This document shows positions 33,793 through 45,683 of a DNA stretch of 64,000 nt, one piece after another. This DNA is from Albugo candida (Eukaryota; Oomycota; Peronosporomycetes; Albuginales). The notes below the pieces were generated by a model that made no database searches, was not told the origin of the DNA, and saw only the letters and a list, made by a program, of their open reading frames with translations. The DNA lies in the NCBI GenBank assembly GCA_040437565.1, contig JBDOQK010000012.1, positions 124,001 to 188,000 of the forward strand. Direction: 5' to 3'. A program made the position numbers and the translations under genes. The first letter of the stretch is position 1, and each line of letters begins with the position of its first letter.

Positions 33793-35395
33793 ATGCATCA
33801 AAATAGATCAAATGAGATGACGTCATGGAGCTATTCAGGGACAGATAATATACAAAACCATATTGTCACAATAAAGCAAATGAATGCGTTTGGGATGCGA
33901 AATATATCACTGCAAGGTCCGTCAAATGGAATTTTATTGGATTTATATTTCAGAATAAGTATGTAATAGCAAGAATAGAGGTTTTGATAGCTCGCTCATT
34001 TCTTTATCATGCAGCTGTAGGAAATCACGTGATTTATAAAAGTGAGTTAGCCACGAGTACCTTGAATCCAGTATGGGTTCCATTTCAGTTGGAGGAAGTA
34101 CTAACAAATGGATTGATGACTTGTCCAGGAACGTGCTTTACGATATATGTCATACGCGTTCATGAAAGACTTGTTATGCCAACTCGAAGGAAAAATAGAA
34201 ATTCTTGCACAACACCAACTGAAAATCCCGATGTAGCTATCACTACTAATAAAAAAGTCCGACTGAAAGCAAGAACAATGCGATACGAAACAGAGTTATT
34301 TCGATTTCAGTTCAGCGTCAACGACCTAATCGTTCTTCCGAGAAGTCTGGTAGAATTATCGAGCTTACCATTCAACACTTGTTTATTCGAATTTAATCGG
34401 CGAATTTACGTAAAACGAGACCTCTTGGAATTCCTCAAAGAAGCAGGCCTGGTTTCAAAAAAGTTGTTTCGCCGGGAATCCTTTATGGTACCAATCAAAC
34501 AATATGATATAATGCAAGGATTGGAATCATTGGAAAAAGTTATCCATCTCCTGCATACTTTATCGCAATCCCAGGTGAAAACAAGTGTATACCAAGAGAA
34601 AGCTTCACAGCTGATCAAAGATCGAGAAAGTCAACTGCTTATGCAACAGCGAAAACTGGTATTACAAAAACGAATCAGCGAATTAAAAATAAAGAGAGAA
34701 GTTCAACATGAGTTGTTGAGATCTTTACGAACTGTTGTGATGCATGAGCAAAAGCTCTTCAGTTCTGGGATTCCGATTCCGAGAGCATTATTACTAACAA
34801 TGCGAATGAATATACGCTGCAAAGACGAAAAAAGTGGTCTTCTCAGCCGTCGATATGATGTCTTGCGTACGGCCTTCAAAATTCGTTATCGACAAGCAGA
34901 ACTCGTGAAAGCTCTGCTTTTCATATACCCGATAAAATACATTGGATCTGGCGAGTACACCATCCGAAACATCCGGATCGCCAACGCAGATTTATCTAGT
35001 AATGGGAAAACAGACGAAGAATCCGTATCCACAGCACTAGGATTTGTGGCGCATTTGGTTTTTATGCTGAGTAAATACTTTGATTTGAATCTTCGATATC
35101 GAATTGTACCATTTTCGTCTCGCTCATATATAAAAGACGAAGTGAACGACTTATTTGGTGAATATCCATTGTATAGAAAAGGGGTTGATAAGGATCGATA
35201 CGAACGAGCAATTTTGTACTTGCGCAAAGATGTGGAGCAGGTGATCATCTATTTCGCAATTTGGTAGCAGTCATTTTGACCATTCTTCTGTAGATTATAT
35301 TTTCTCGTGGGCTGAAAGCTATGCAGCAAGGACCTATTTTTTCTCAGTTGAAAGATCTGATTGACGCTGAACTCTCATGGACATCCGCGTCGTGA
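33793..35395 (+). CDS. UVRAG: UVRAG/Vps38, PI3-kinase complex II subunit
   Basis: UVRAG/Vps38 defines Vps34 complex II with Vps15 and Beclin, making PI3P on endosomes. Three exons (33793-33958, 33991-35240, 35294-35395) join to 505 aa. The N-terminal C2 starts MRNISLQGPSNGILLDLYF and continues SELATSTLNPVWVPFQLEE. A coiled coil spans about residues 230-320 (KASQLIKDRESQLLMQQRKL). The C-terminal BARA-like part is diagnostic: YTIRNIRIANAD, EESVSTALGFVAHLVFMLSK, LRYRIVPFSSRSYIKDEV and PLYRKGVDKDRYERAILYLR. The last intron (35241-35293) adds IIFSRGLKAMQQGPIF. The first intron is 32 nt, very short. The start ATG could also lie upstream. The window also encodes two FYVE proteins that would read the PI3P product, but this is not evidence of a joint pathway. 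Confidence 0.9.
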
Positions 35396-35504
35396 AAATT
35401 AACATCTGCGATGTAATTTACACGCATTTTGATGTCATCGCGGCGCGTATTTAATTGAAAAGTTAAAAATAAAGTGGATACATTATATTAGCGAGGGAGA
35501 AATC

Positions 35505-36532
35505 ATGGCAGCGGAAGGATACGATCGTCATATTACAATCTTTTCTCCAGAGGGAAGGCTGTATCAAATCGGTTAGTCTCAGCATAGTAAGGAGTCATCT
35601 GCTTATATATAATAGAAATTTGTGGGTGTTAGAGTATGCTTTCAAAGCTGTTCAAGGAAGCGGTTTAACTTCAGTTGCCGTGCGCGGGATCGACAGTTGT
35701 GTCTTTGTCACTCAGAAAAAAGTTCAGGTTGCGTATCCGCGTGCAAAATCTGTTCAAATATCCTAACAAATGCGGTGGAACAGGACAAGCTGATTGATCC
35801 GGAATCAGTGACACACATTTTCCAAATCACCGCGGAGATTGGTTGTTTGATGACAGGAATGTATGGTAGGAATGCATCGAGTTTTTCAAGCGGTATTGAA
35901 AAGAATTCATTATCACACACGCAGCCGATGCCAAAGCTCAGGTGCAGCGTCTTCGCTACGAAGCGAATGAGTTTGCATTTAAATTCGGATACCCCGTACC
36001 GTGCTATGTTTTGGCAAAGCGAGCTGCAGATATCGCACAGGTTTAGCAAGTCTTTCCATTCTTTATACATTTACGCTTTTGACCAAGGTGTGATGGGATG
36101 CAGGTGTATACGCAGCATGCATCCATGAGAGCTTTTGGAGTGGTTACAATGCTTATTGGGATCGATGATGAAAAGGGTCCTCAACTGTACAAAATTGATC
36201 CTGCGGGGCATTTTTGGGGTTATAAAGCAACATCAGCCGGTAAAAACGAACAACAAGCGCTAAATTACTTGGAGAAAAAAGTTAAGGCGAATCCAAAGAT
36301 GGACTATACGGCCACGTTGCATGCTGCCATCACTTGTCTTCAGTCGATTTTATCCGCTGATTTCCGCTCGAATGAAATCGAAGTGGGGGTGGCTAGAACA
36401 GGCGAACGGTAGGAACTTGGCTCAGATTATATCGTATGCAAAGATTTTCATGAATGCTGTTCATGCAGATTTAAGAAGCTCTCAGAAGAAGAAATTGACG
36501 CACATCTGACAGCAGTAAGCGAACGTGATTAA
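35505..36532 (+). CDS. PSMA6: 20S proteasome subunit alpha type-6
   Basis: Alpha-ring subunit of the 20S proteasome, whose N-terminus helps form the gate. Exons start at 35505 (ends 35571) and 35633 (ends 35727), followed by four more joined by introns of 54-65 nt. The N-terminal signature is [20 protein letters not shown] then [17 protein letters not shown], matching the proteasome A-type N-terminus. Later parts are [60 protein letters not shown] and [20 protein letters not shown]. The last exon adds [19 protein letters not shown]. No propeptide is present, as expected for an alpha subunit. The start lies 109 bp after the UVRAG stop on the same strand. Confidence 0.95.
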
Positions 36533-36733
36533 AAGTATTGTTTTATTGCTTCAAAACTTGAAAATATGAACCTCATGCAATACTGAACCGTACGAATTCA
36601 CGTCTACTGTCTTCATTTGGTACGCACTTTGCTTCATTTGCACGACTTGGCCACGGACACTAAGTGAGGTATCGGCAGTAACAACACAATAAATACTTGG
36701 CCTTATACCATTTCGCAGTAAACATGGTCTGAA

Positions 36734-39700
36734 TCAAGGTCCTTTGCCTTTTGTGTTTTTCATATCAACGTCTCGTTGTGGATTTCGAAAGCGGCATGTA
36801 ATTGATGTCGACTTTTGTTTCGATGGTTTGGTCGATCCTGAACGATTCGAAGACGGTAGTGAGTCTGTGGCGCTCCCATGAGCAGAGTTTGTCGATGAAG
36901 TGCGTGAGATTGAAGGTATTGTCGAGTTGAAATTCACTTTGATTTGCCGCACAGGATTTCCAAGCTCACAATGATTGACTTGCTGAGCAAAGCGAAGGCT
37001 GCAAAGAGATTCTTCCAGAGACACAAAAGTTGGTGACAAGTTGACCATCATCAGAGTCTTCCCGTCTGACGATAGCGATGGCTGTAAGACGTACGTGAGT
37101 TTACTATTTCGATACGGTACATGTGGAGATTTCTTTGCGAGAGCTTGGAAAACATCCGCAAGACTACTGAGGCTTTTATTGATGGCTTGAGCTTCCTTCA
37201 TACGATCTCCAGTCACGTTAGACCGACTCAAACGTTCACTTCCTGCAAGATCAACGAGACTCAAACTTCCTTCAATCTCTGTGCTCTGTGATTCATTCGT
37301 TCCACGAAGCATTAGCAAGAAAATGCTATGGCTGCGTGAGGACTGTGCATTCATATCCGTTCTCTCTACGGATCGATTGCATGCAGCCAGCTTGACGATT
37401 TCATCCAACTGCTCATGTGCCATATTGACGTCGATTTCTTTTGTGACCAGACCTTCCACATAGTTTTTGCCTTTCTTGGTAGTGCGAATTTGATACTTTC
37501 GACTGCATGAAGACCCAGCTTTGGCATCCAGCAGTAGATCTTTGATCGTATCATTGTAAATCTCAAAGTATTGCACGTATAGCGAGTATACCCAGCCTTG
37601 GAGCGTTAAATTTTCGCAGCTTTGGATGATCTATCGGGACAACGTTAGAACGTGTAAGACCTTGACCACGCCTGATTTCGCCTACCAATTCAATGGAGCG
37701 CGGGATGATTCCTCGCATTTGAGTCTTCCCGCTTCCTTGCATCTATACCAAATTGTCAGCACAAGTCAAATCGTTGTAGAATGTAGACCGACCGTATGAG
37801 TCTTTCCTGAGCCAGTTTGCCCATAGGCCAATATGCAAACATTGTAGCCGTCAACAGCCGATTGTATAAAGTCAGATACATCCTAACAAGAGCGCCTCGG
37901 ATAAGTAGGAGCATATGATTTCGTTAGAAGAGGGCCATACCTGGAAGACGCATTCTTGTGTGCTGGATTGATCGTACACCTTGTCAAATGAAAAGGGTCT
38001 TTGATTTTCTCGTGAAGCCGACATCGTGGAGTTGTGCACGTCACAAATCAGAGCTGGGGCGGTATTCTCTTGTGACATTGCGCCATCAGAGGGTAGAAAT
38101 GGTCGTAGTCTGACATGCACACGAATGTTCCCACGTAGTTCTTGGATCGTATTCCGTAATTTACGGCATGATAGCTCGCTTTCTAACACTTGTTTCTCCA
38201 ACACGTTGATCTTTCCAGATTTTGCGTCGAGATCGGCTCGTAAAATTAGTAATTCTTTCGCCATCTCTTCAATTTGTTGAGTGGTTTTTGTAGATTTCTC
38301 TGATATCGGCAAGGGAACCATTGAAGCTTCTTGATTCTGCTCAGGGTTCTCTTGATCGTTCATCATTATGCGTGACTGCTGTATGAGGCGATTATGATTT
38401 CGTAGCTGACTGACTTCTTTCAACAAACACTCATGCTTTTGTTCGAACCGTATTCTTAACTCTTCCATTCTTGCCTCGTGGGTTGTCTGAAGCGCGACCA
38501 TCTGAGCATATAAAGCTGTGTTCTCCACGGTAAGTTGCTCGACACTGACTTGGAATTTCTCGCGACGTGCTTTCTCATTTTCAAATTTCTGTTCCATCGC
38601 AGTAAAAGTTTCATGTTCGACAGTGTGGCTCGTGTCCAAATCCTGCAAACTTTTGACAAGAGTACTGTTTTCTTGCCTCACATCTTTGTTTTCAAGCTGC
38701 AGCGAGTCAATCCGTTCATTCAACTTTGTGATCGTCTGCTTCGATTGAGCGACTTCTTCAGCTAGTATTCGATTGTGCTTAGCAAGATCGGTTGTCTTCT
38801 GCCAAAATGTTGCAGCATTGGTCGTCAATTCCTGATCGAATGCTTGAAGGTGAGATCGTACAAGATTCAATTCTTTGTGAGCTGCATCGAGATCAATGTC
38901 CGCATGACGTTTCTGCATCTCCAATTTTCCACACTCTTCTCTCAGCTCCTTGATACTAGCGTCTTTCTCGTGGAGTAACTCACTGACCAATTTGGTAGAA
39001 TTAGTCATAGTTTGTTTGGCACGTTCACGTTCTTGTGTCAGTGCGTTTTGATGTTCCGCTTGAATTTTGTCAAAGCGAGTCTTCCAAGTCTTTTCAATTT
39101 GATCGGTAGCTTGCTTCATGAGTTGGTCCACTGATGCAGCCAAGGTCGATTCAACATCACCAGTCTCTGGAGACGAGGTGCCTGATGACGATTGAAGTCG
39201 CCCGTGTCCATTTTGAGAGATGACGCGTTTCTTTGTTTGATTCGAAGTTGTAGCCCCTTCTCCTTTGACCGTATGATCCTCTCTCTTGACGTTGTGTATC
39301 TTACTTTCCATCCCTTCACCTTCTTTGATTGTATGCATTTGTTGACTGGCTCGAAGCTGTGACTCGCAAATCTCCGTGAGTTTCCCGCAGTGTCTTGTGA
39401 GTTGCCATAATCCACCACGTAGTTTGCGTACTTCTACTTGCTGTTTCTGACGTAAAAATGCAATCAAAGATGTAGTAGACTTGAGTAAATCCGCAACTTC
39501 ACTTTCGGCAATCTTTTGCTTGAAAAGAAGTGAGTCAATTGTTATAATTTCGTTCGACGTTTTGTTATTTTCGTATGATGGCCACAATTTGTCGATCAAG
39601 AAACGCTCGGATGAGGTCGAACTGTCATTTTGCATGGAAGAACAGGAGAGTTTCGATCGGGTTTGATTTTCTTTGATGCCTTTTGAGCCGTTATAATTGC

Positions 39701-40606
39701 CCAAAGACTGAATTCTGACAGGTCCATTGATCTTCTGTGGTAATATCTGATCATGAGAGCGAATACGTCGATGTGTTGGCGTCGAGTGACGTGTCATCTC
39801 ACCGAGCGGAATTGAAGGATTTTCGGTTATGAGTCCGTTTCTTTTTGCCTTTGGTCCTGACGAAAGTATTGATCTACAGTTCTTACTTGTTCTCTGTGGT
39901 TTGTTACATGTAGCGTCCTGATTTGACGCGATCTTTCTACGTGTTGACAAACAGGAATCTCTTGACGTCGATGACGCTACTTTGGAGTGCTTTTCTATTT
40001 GTTTGACATTAGCAATAGCGTATTCCGGTATTTTATGCTCATTATTAGGCTGTGCAGTGCCATATACAGCTATTTGTTCGGTCAAATGTCCTTTCATCGC
40101 GATTAGAGGANNNNNNNNNNNNNNNNNNNNNNNNNNNNNNNNNNNNNNNNNNNNNNNNNNNNNNNNNNNNNNNNNNNNNNNNNNNNNNNNNNNNNNNNNN
40201 NNNNNNNNNNTGGTTTGTTACATGTAGCGTCCTGATTTGACGCGATCTTTCTACGTGTTGACAAACAGGAATCTCTTGACGTCGATGACGCTACTTTGGA
40301 GTGCTTTTCTATTTGTTTGACATTAGCAATAGCGTATTCCGGTATTTTATGCTCATTATTAGGCTGTGCAGTGCCATATACAGCTATTTGTTCGGTCAAA
40401 TGTCCTTTCATCGCGATTAGAGGAGCACAGTGATGTTGATCCTCTAAGGCAGCAGAGCCCAAACTACTCGTAAATGTACTCACGGATTCAGATCCAGAGG
40501 AGCTGAGTGATTCAGATCGAATCTTTCGTGATATGTCGGTTTCGAAATTGGTCTTTAAGGATACGCTGCTTCGCTTCGGTGATGCCAGACGTGAATTGAG
40601 TTGCAT
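36734..40606 (-). CDS. Kinesin-14 (C-terminal motor)
   Basis: Minus-end-directed spindle kinesin of the KIFC1/Ncd/Kar3 type. Exons 37941-40606 (with a gap), 37793-37882, 37686-37742 and 36734-37630 give 1,131 aa after removing the duplicated 214 bp. The first 250 residues are basic and Ser-rich, then a long coiled coil (about 300-700). The neck and motor start is [20 protein letters not shown], typical of kinesin-14. The P-loop [10 protein letters not shown] is in exon 2. Switch I is [15 protein letters not shown], switch [16 protein letters not shown], and then [15 protein letters not shown] with [14 protein letters not shown]. The motor lies at the C-terminal end with a 70-residue Ser-rich tail. 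Exon 3 is 57 nt. The gene starts 133 bp from the divergent gene at 40740 and converges with PSMA6. Confidence 0.93.
39897..40424. repeat. Assembly gap with 214-bp direct duplication in the kinesin-14 gene
   Basis: Bases 39897-40110 recur at 40211-40424 across N 40111-40210. The motor gene is open only when one copy is dropped; otherwise an N-terminal piece appears separate from the rest. Confidence 0.9.
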
Positions 40607-40739
40607 ACTTTTCTTTTGGTCGTTATCCCGAGGAAAGTGTGTCCTTATTGCGAGGATGTTACTATCGAAGGTGTAGACGGTACATATAGGAAGTAGTCAT
40701 TTACATCCAATTAAAAGCTCTCAAGCAATTACATACAAA

Positions 40740-41074
40740 ATGTCATTCACGAGCCTCTCGGCAGGTGTTTTAGCAGGAGGCTTTACCTATGTAATCATAC
40801 AGCTACGTCTCTATGAGCGTGAATCCGTGATTCGGTTCAATGCTACTCAGATCGCTAATTCTGTGAGGGGTTGTACGAAAAAGGTATGTTTCACAATCTT
40901 ACAAATAATCGAATTTCTTTAACATTAGTAAACGCATAGTCTGACACGGCTGGCTATGACTCCGTTTTATCAAGACAGGAGCATGTATACTACGAAAAAA
41001 TACGCTCCATGTGGAATCGTCAAGTTGTGTCTTTTCGAGATGGTGTTTTAGATCTGTTCAAAGGCGATGATTGA
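40740..41074 (+). CDS. Small membrane protein, possibly a MICOS MIC12/MIC13-like subunit
   Basis: Two exons (40740-40883, 40940-41074) give 92 aa. A glycine-containing N-terminal membrane segment (SLSAGVLAGGFTYVIIQL) is followed by a polar middle and a C-terminal helix, HVYYEKIRSMWNRQVVSF then RDGVLDLF. Short length, N-terminal Gly-rich helix and a distal WNxxV motif resemble MICOS subunits MIC13/QIL1 and yeast Mic12, which bridge cristae-junction complexes in the inner mitochondrial membrane. The resemblance is of layout rather than clear sequence identity. It is divergent from the kinesin gene with 133 bp between starts and converges on the START-FYVE-GAF gene with 39 bp between stops. Confidence 0.6.
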
Positions 41075-41113
41075 TGGTACTGTAGCTCAAAGTCCGCGCG
41101 TTAACGTATGCGA

Positions 41114-43423
41114 TCATTGCACACACTCTTGTTGTCTCTTTAGATTGAGAGTCATCGATGTATAATCTGCTTTGCAAATCTTTTCCTGAGCCTTTCCTTT
41201 CAGTTTCGCAATACATGAATTCTTGCCTTGACTACTATCGACTTTGGATGGGATTTCACCCTGATGGCAGCTACTGCTGCCGCGGCGATTGCTCACAAGC
41301 GGTGAGCTTAGCACCACAAAATTTTTCTCCGCAAAAGTAATCGCCAGATGTTGAAGAACAGCACATTTTGAATCATCACGCAATTTTCTACGTCGAGGAA
41401 TTGGATCAAAAACGGATATAGCTCCGAGTAACAGCTCGTCCGACCCTTTTCTTTGGGAAGAGGTAAGAGGAACGCCTGCGTAAAATCGAACGGCTTGTGG
41501 ACCCTTGACAATTGGTAATTGCAAAAAATCGTAACAGGGAGACTGGCACGTATCTCGAACATCGTGACAAAATGTTTTGGACCTGTTTTCTAAAATCGGG
41601 AGGCAACAGCCCATCTTCTCAGAAGTCGGAATGAGGCGATTGTGCTTACGGACATACATATAGTGAGACAAACTCAAACTGATATGCCCGAGGCTTCCAT
41701 CAAACTGCACAATACTCACAGCTCCATATCTGCATTTTAATGCTTCCGTGGCGTGTTGGCAAAGAGCCTGCAGTGAAGTAAGAAATACCTCGGGGCTTGG
41801 AACCAGTCGAACGTGCTGGACGGATTCACCTAGCTGATTGTTCACTTTTAGTGTGCTTAATTCCGGATTTTGCGTAGAATGCGTATCTTTTGACGGTTGA
41901 GAAGACTTCGATTCGGCAAAATTATGAGTCAATTCAAATGAGCTTTTTGCCGAATTCACAAATCTTCCGGGACTTCGAGCTGTCTGAATGCGGAGACGTG
42001 CTTGTTGCTGTGATCCAAATACACCTTCAGAGACAGAGGCAAAGTCTGGTATTCCTGTTGCAGGCGTTGTAATCAAGTATTTTGATTCTTTCGGTTGATT
42101 TTTCTTTATTTGTTTGGACGATGCCGCAAACGTTTTCGATCTTTCAAACGATTTATTTTCGTAAACTCGGCGCGAAGTTGTAGACTCTGCTCGGCCGACC
42201 TCCATGCTGTTGCGATGCTTGATTTTATGTGGCGATGACTTCGCGTTGGACTGACCTTGTTTCGAGTAAAATGGTAATTTTCCTCCTCCCTTTCCACAGT
42301 GTTTGTGCTGGCAACACTTGCAAATGATCGCATTGGTGATTCCAGTAGCTGGAAGATCGACGATACCGCTCCTTGTGCACGTTCGGCAAAAGAATTCGGC
42401 GCAGATGAAGCATTGATGCTTTCGCTGGGCGAACTCTTCGAATAGGCAGAGACATGCTTGACACTGCAAGTACAAATCTGCACGTGACCAGATATGCTGT
42501 GCAGAATGGAGATTTGATTTTATCTGTTGATTCCACTTCCACGCGTTCACAGCATTCGAGAAGCGTCGAATACTCCAGGCCATTTTGCGCAGAATGAGTT
42601 CGGTAACGTTTTGTTGAGAAACATCTTTTTGCTCGCCGGCTGATGCATAAAATACAATATCGGTCATTTCTTGATGATTTGTTGGGTACAATAAGAATCC
42701 GGCAAGAGGAATGAATAGAGATTGTGAATTGGAGATTCCCTGCAAGTCTGTCGATGTGGAGGTCCATAATATCTGAAATGCTGCAGGAGCCTTTTCTTGA
42801 AAATCGTGATCGTTCCTTCGTTCTTCTTTCTGATTCATACTTCCAATAGGACCTAAAGCATCGGGTGCGAGTTTTTTTGTGTAGGTAAATAAAAACATCT
42901 CGAGAGCAGTGATTGTCGGCACAGGTGAGTTGAAAGCCATCCAGCACAGCCGGAGCAATGCACTACCGCTGATAAGTTGCTTTGATAAAAAATTATCACT
43001 CGTTTTGCCTTCTAGTCGTTCATAGTGAGAAAGAATGGTCGTTCTTGCAATTAATCGCTTGTACAAGATACGAAGATAAGACCGATAGCTGGTCAACACG
43101 CTGGAACTTAGAATTTCTTGTAAGACATCCAGAGAGCTATGTACTCTGGTAAAACTCCGGACTTGGTACGAAGAAGCTTGACCGTGCCCTGATGGCTTCG
43201 CTTCTCCACCTTTTTCCCATACTGTGAGTCCTTCAGTCTTTTTAACCTCTTTCCATCCACGATTACGCATCGAGGTGAGTGTGCACTGACGAATAAGATT
43301 CGGTAAATGTTCCTTTTCTGCCAGTTCACATTGTCGCTGTTGCTCTTCGTCTGAAATATCAAAGCTCTTTCCAAAAAATCTGGCAGATGGAATGTTATGT
43401 GATTCTGCAGAATTCCTGCGCAT
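41114..43423 (-). CDS. START-like / FYVE / GAF protein
   Basis: A single uninterrupted exon of 769 aa. The N-terminal 330 residues have START-like character (WKEVKKTEGLTVWEKGG, SFTRVHSSLDVLQEIL, FIPLAGFLLYPTN), as seen in many oomycete FYVE proteins. A FYVE-type zinc finger at about 345-405 reads CQACLCLFEEFAQRKHQCFI and CAEFFCRTCTRSG with paired cysteines; the usual RRHHCR core is degenerate (QRKHQCF), so PI3P binding may be weakened. A 160-residue disordered linker follows, then a GAF-like domain (LQALCQHATEALKCRYGAVS, FYAGVPLTSS, LLGAISVFDPIPR). The reading START-FYVE-GAF is a recurrent oomycete architecture to my knowledge. The ligand of any START or GAF pocket is unknown. Confidence 0.75.
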   Translation of the reverse strand: MRRNSAESHNIPSARFFGKSFDISDEEQQRQCELAEKEHLPNLIRQCTLTSMRNRGWKEVKKTEGLTVWEKGGEAKPSGHGQASSYQVRSFTRVHSSLDVLQEILSSSVLTSYRSYLRILYKRLIARTTILSHYERLEGKTSDNFLSKQLISGSALLRLCWMAFNSPVPTITALEMFLFTYTKKLAPDALGPIGSMNQKEERRNDHDFQEKAPAAFQILWTSTSTDLQGISNSQSLFIPLAGFLLYPTNHQEMTDIVFYASAGEQKDVSQQNVTELILRKMAWSIRRFSNAVNAWKWNQQIKSNLHSAQHIWSRADLYLQCQACLCLFEEFAQRKHQCFICAEFFCRTCTRSGIVDLPATGITNAIICKCCQHKHCGKGGGKLPFYSKQGQSNAKSSPHKIKHRNSMEVGRAESTTSRRVYENKSFERSKTFAASSKQIKKNQPKESKYLITTPATGIPDFASVSEGVFGSQQQARLRIQTARSPGRFVNSAKSSFELTHNFAESKSSQPSKDTHSTQNPELSTLKVNNQLGESVQHVRLVPSPEVFLTSLQALCQHATEALKCRYGAVSIVQFDGSLGHISLSLSHYMYVRKHNRLIPTSEKMGCCLPILENRSKTFCHDVRDTCQSPCYDFLQLPIVKGPQAVRFYAGVPLTSSQRKGSDELLLGAISVFDPIPRRRKLRDDSKCAVLQHLAITFAEKNFVVLSSPLVSNRRGSSSCHQGEIPSKVDSSQGKNSCIAKLKGKAQEKICKADYTSMTLNLKRQQECVQ

Positions 43424-44209
43424 AATTCAAATCTCGTGTTATTGGCCTCGCAATCACAATCTTCTGTAAATCGGGCCGGGAACAAAACACACAATTGCTC
43501 TATATATAGCAGCATGTTGTCACTGCATATTATATCTATTGAGCAAAGTCGCCGAACGAGCGATTTATAAAGCACTGAGACGACACGATGTCGCCTTGCC
43601 TTGCGAAATCTCGATTGTCGTAAGCGCGGATTTTGCATCGAGCTAAAATCGCTTTTCTTATTGTATTGGATTTGATTCGAAAACTATTATTTTAGGTTGA
43701 AAAGCTCACTGCTTATAGATCCAACAACGTCGTGTCTTATAGTTTGCTGTGTATCAGATAAGCAATCATGACACATTGATGTCATCTGCTTGTATGCATA
43801 TTATGCGATTCATTCCACTGCACTGACTTTTGCATCGACATTAATTGATACGGTACTTGCGGTAGTTTGGTATCAAACTGTTGCATCCGCAACAACAATT
43901 ATGTCCGACGCTGTGCATCACGATGAAACCATGCTATTCGAGAGCATAAACCAGGTGCAGAACGTGGAATTGAAGGTATGGNNNNNNNNNNNNNNNNNNN
44001 NNNNNNNNNNNNNNNNNNNNNNNNNNNNNNNNNNNNNNNNNNNNNNNNNNNNNNNNNNNNNNNNNNNNNNNNNNNNNNNNNACATTGATGTCATCTGCTT
44101 GTATGCATATTATGCGATTCATTCCACTGCACTGACTTTTGCATCGACATTAATTGATACGGTACTTGCGGTAGTTTGGTATCAAACTGTTGCATCCGCA
44201 ACAACAATT
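43424..44209. other. Divergent intergenic region with assembly gap and duplication
   Basis: About 350 bp of unique sequence upstream of both the START-FYVE-GAF (-) and PI31 (+) genes. Then bases 43773-43981 are repeated at 44082-44290 across N 43982-44081, a 209-bp unmerged overlap that duplicates the first exon of PI31. A minus-strand ORF extending to 43638 continues antisense into the FYVE gene and is not supported. Confidence 0.7.
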
Positions 44210-45493
44210 ATGTCCGACGCTGTGCATCACGATGAAACCATGCTATTCGAGAGCATAAACCAGGTGCAGAACGTGGAATTGAAGGTATGGACATCATATA
44301 TATGCACAAATGTCAAATATATGACTCGCGTTTTCTTTACAGAAACATATGCTGTCGGCATTGAGTTCTTTCCAAACTGCAGAAACGCAGTCTTCAAGCA
44401 GTAGAGATACAATGCGAACAGATGGAGCGAAAGATCACATTTTACAATTTCTCTCCGACAATCCTGCAGAAATAAAGTGTCCAAAGGACGCGCTAGTTGT
44501 TGCAATTCACTTGCTGATTGTGGAAGGAGGTGACATTTTTGTCAATCCTCCAACTGGGCCGTGCCGTCTCATGCAATGTTTTCTGATAGGATTCCAGCCT
44601 AAGTTTGCGTCGGACAGCTCTAAGCTACCTGAAGGCTGGAACACCCACAGCGCCAGTAACTTGTTCCAGCTGAGTTATCGACGAAGGGATAATGAAGACT
44701 CGTGCTATACCCTCAAGGTTTGTTGTATTGATTCATAGATGACACCTCAACGTCGTTTTTGCCTGATTTGAAATAGATAATCTCTATTGGGGATAAATTC
44801 GAGCTTTATTTTTCCGATTCGACTGAACGCGTGCATTCGCTTGAAGTCAGGTCAGATAAATCCGAAGCTTTGATTTCGCAGAATGTCCTAACGGCGCTAT
44901 GTAGCATGAGCGACTACATTGATGAAACTTCACCCAAAGCACCGTTGCATTCCATTGGAACGTTACGCGCAAGAATAAAAGGGTTTCTCGAAAATATTGA
45001 AGCATCAAACCAACAGCCTAAAATTTCCGAAGGTTTTCATCCGACACAACGAACTGAACGGGATGAGTATGAGTTTGAAAACAGGGGCACACGATATCCA
45101 TCGGTACGGATACAACCATTTACAGTGTGCGATTGATACGACTTCATCGCATCCTAGGTCGGTTCAGGGGATGTGTTCATGCCGTCACGAAGTGGAGGTG
45201 ATCCTGGAATGCTAGTGGGACCAAATCATGAAATTTTCCGCCGCCGTCAAGATCCTGCACGTGGAATCGTACCAGGGGCGAGGTTTGATCCATTTGGCCC
45301 GGTCATGGGTCCCAACATACCATCACGCGACGGTAACATGCCATTTCCAGCTGCACCGCGTCTTCCATTTGGGGATCCTAATCCGGATCATCTGCGAATG
45401 CCTCGCGACGATGACAATGATGATTTTGGCTTCTCCAGTCAGCCAAGGCGAGATTTTAGCCGCTCATCCGGCTCCAGTTTTCCTTATTTTTAG
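44210..45493 (+). CDS. PSMF1: PI31-like proteasome regulator (PSMF1)
   Basis: PI31 binds the 20S proteasome and modulates its activity and transport. Four exons, 44210-44284, 44343-44717, 44777-45103 and 45158-45493, join in frame to 370 aa. The N-terminal FP domain covers about residues 45-230 (DALVVAIHLLIVEGGDIFVN, PEGWNTHSASNLFQLSYRR, and the ISIGDKFELYF strand). The Pro/Gly-rich C-terminal proteasome-binding segment is diagnostic: GGDPGMLVGPNHEIF, VPGARFDPFGPVMGPN, and DPNPDHLRMPRDDDNDDFG. Its end, SSGSSFPYF, carries an aromatic terminus related to the HbYX idea, ending Tyr-Phe. The first exon also appears at 43901-43975 in the duplicated flank of a gap; only one is real. A fold-back artefact begins downstream. 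Confidence 0.93.
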
Positions 45494-45683
45494 TTCAGGT
45501 CAATAATCATTTTGTGGTCTAATTCCTTTGTAAGTCCCATCTCATTAAATGTTGTTCGAAGGTGATCTGAATTGCATATTTCGNNNNNNNNNNNNNNNNN
45601 NNNNNNNNNNNNNNNNNNNNNNNNNNNNNNNNNNNNNNNNNNNNNNNNNNNNNNNNNNNNNNNNNNNNNNNNNNNNNNNNNNN

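Noticed and set aside
43108-43638. Minus-strand ORF of 176 codons overlapping the START-FYVE-GAF gene start
   Set aside because: Two thirds lie in another frame of a clear gene, the rest is upstream sequence, and no family motif is seen.
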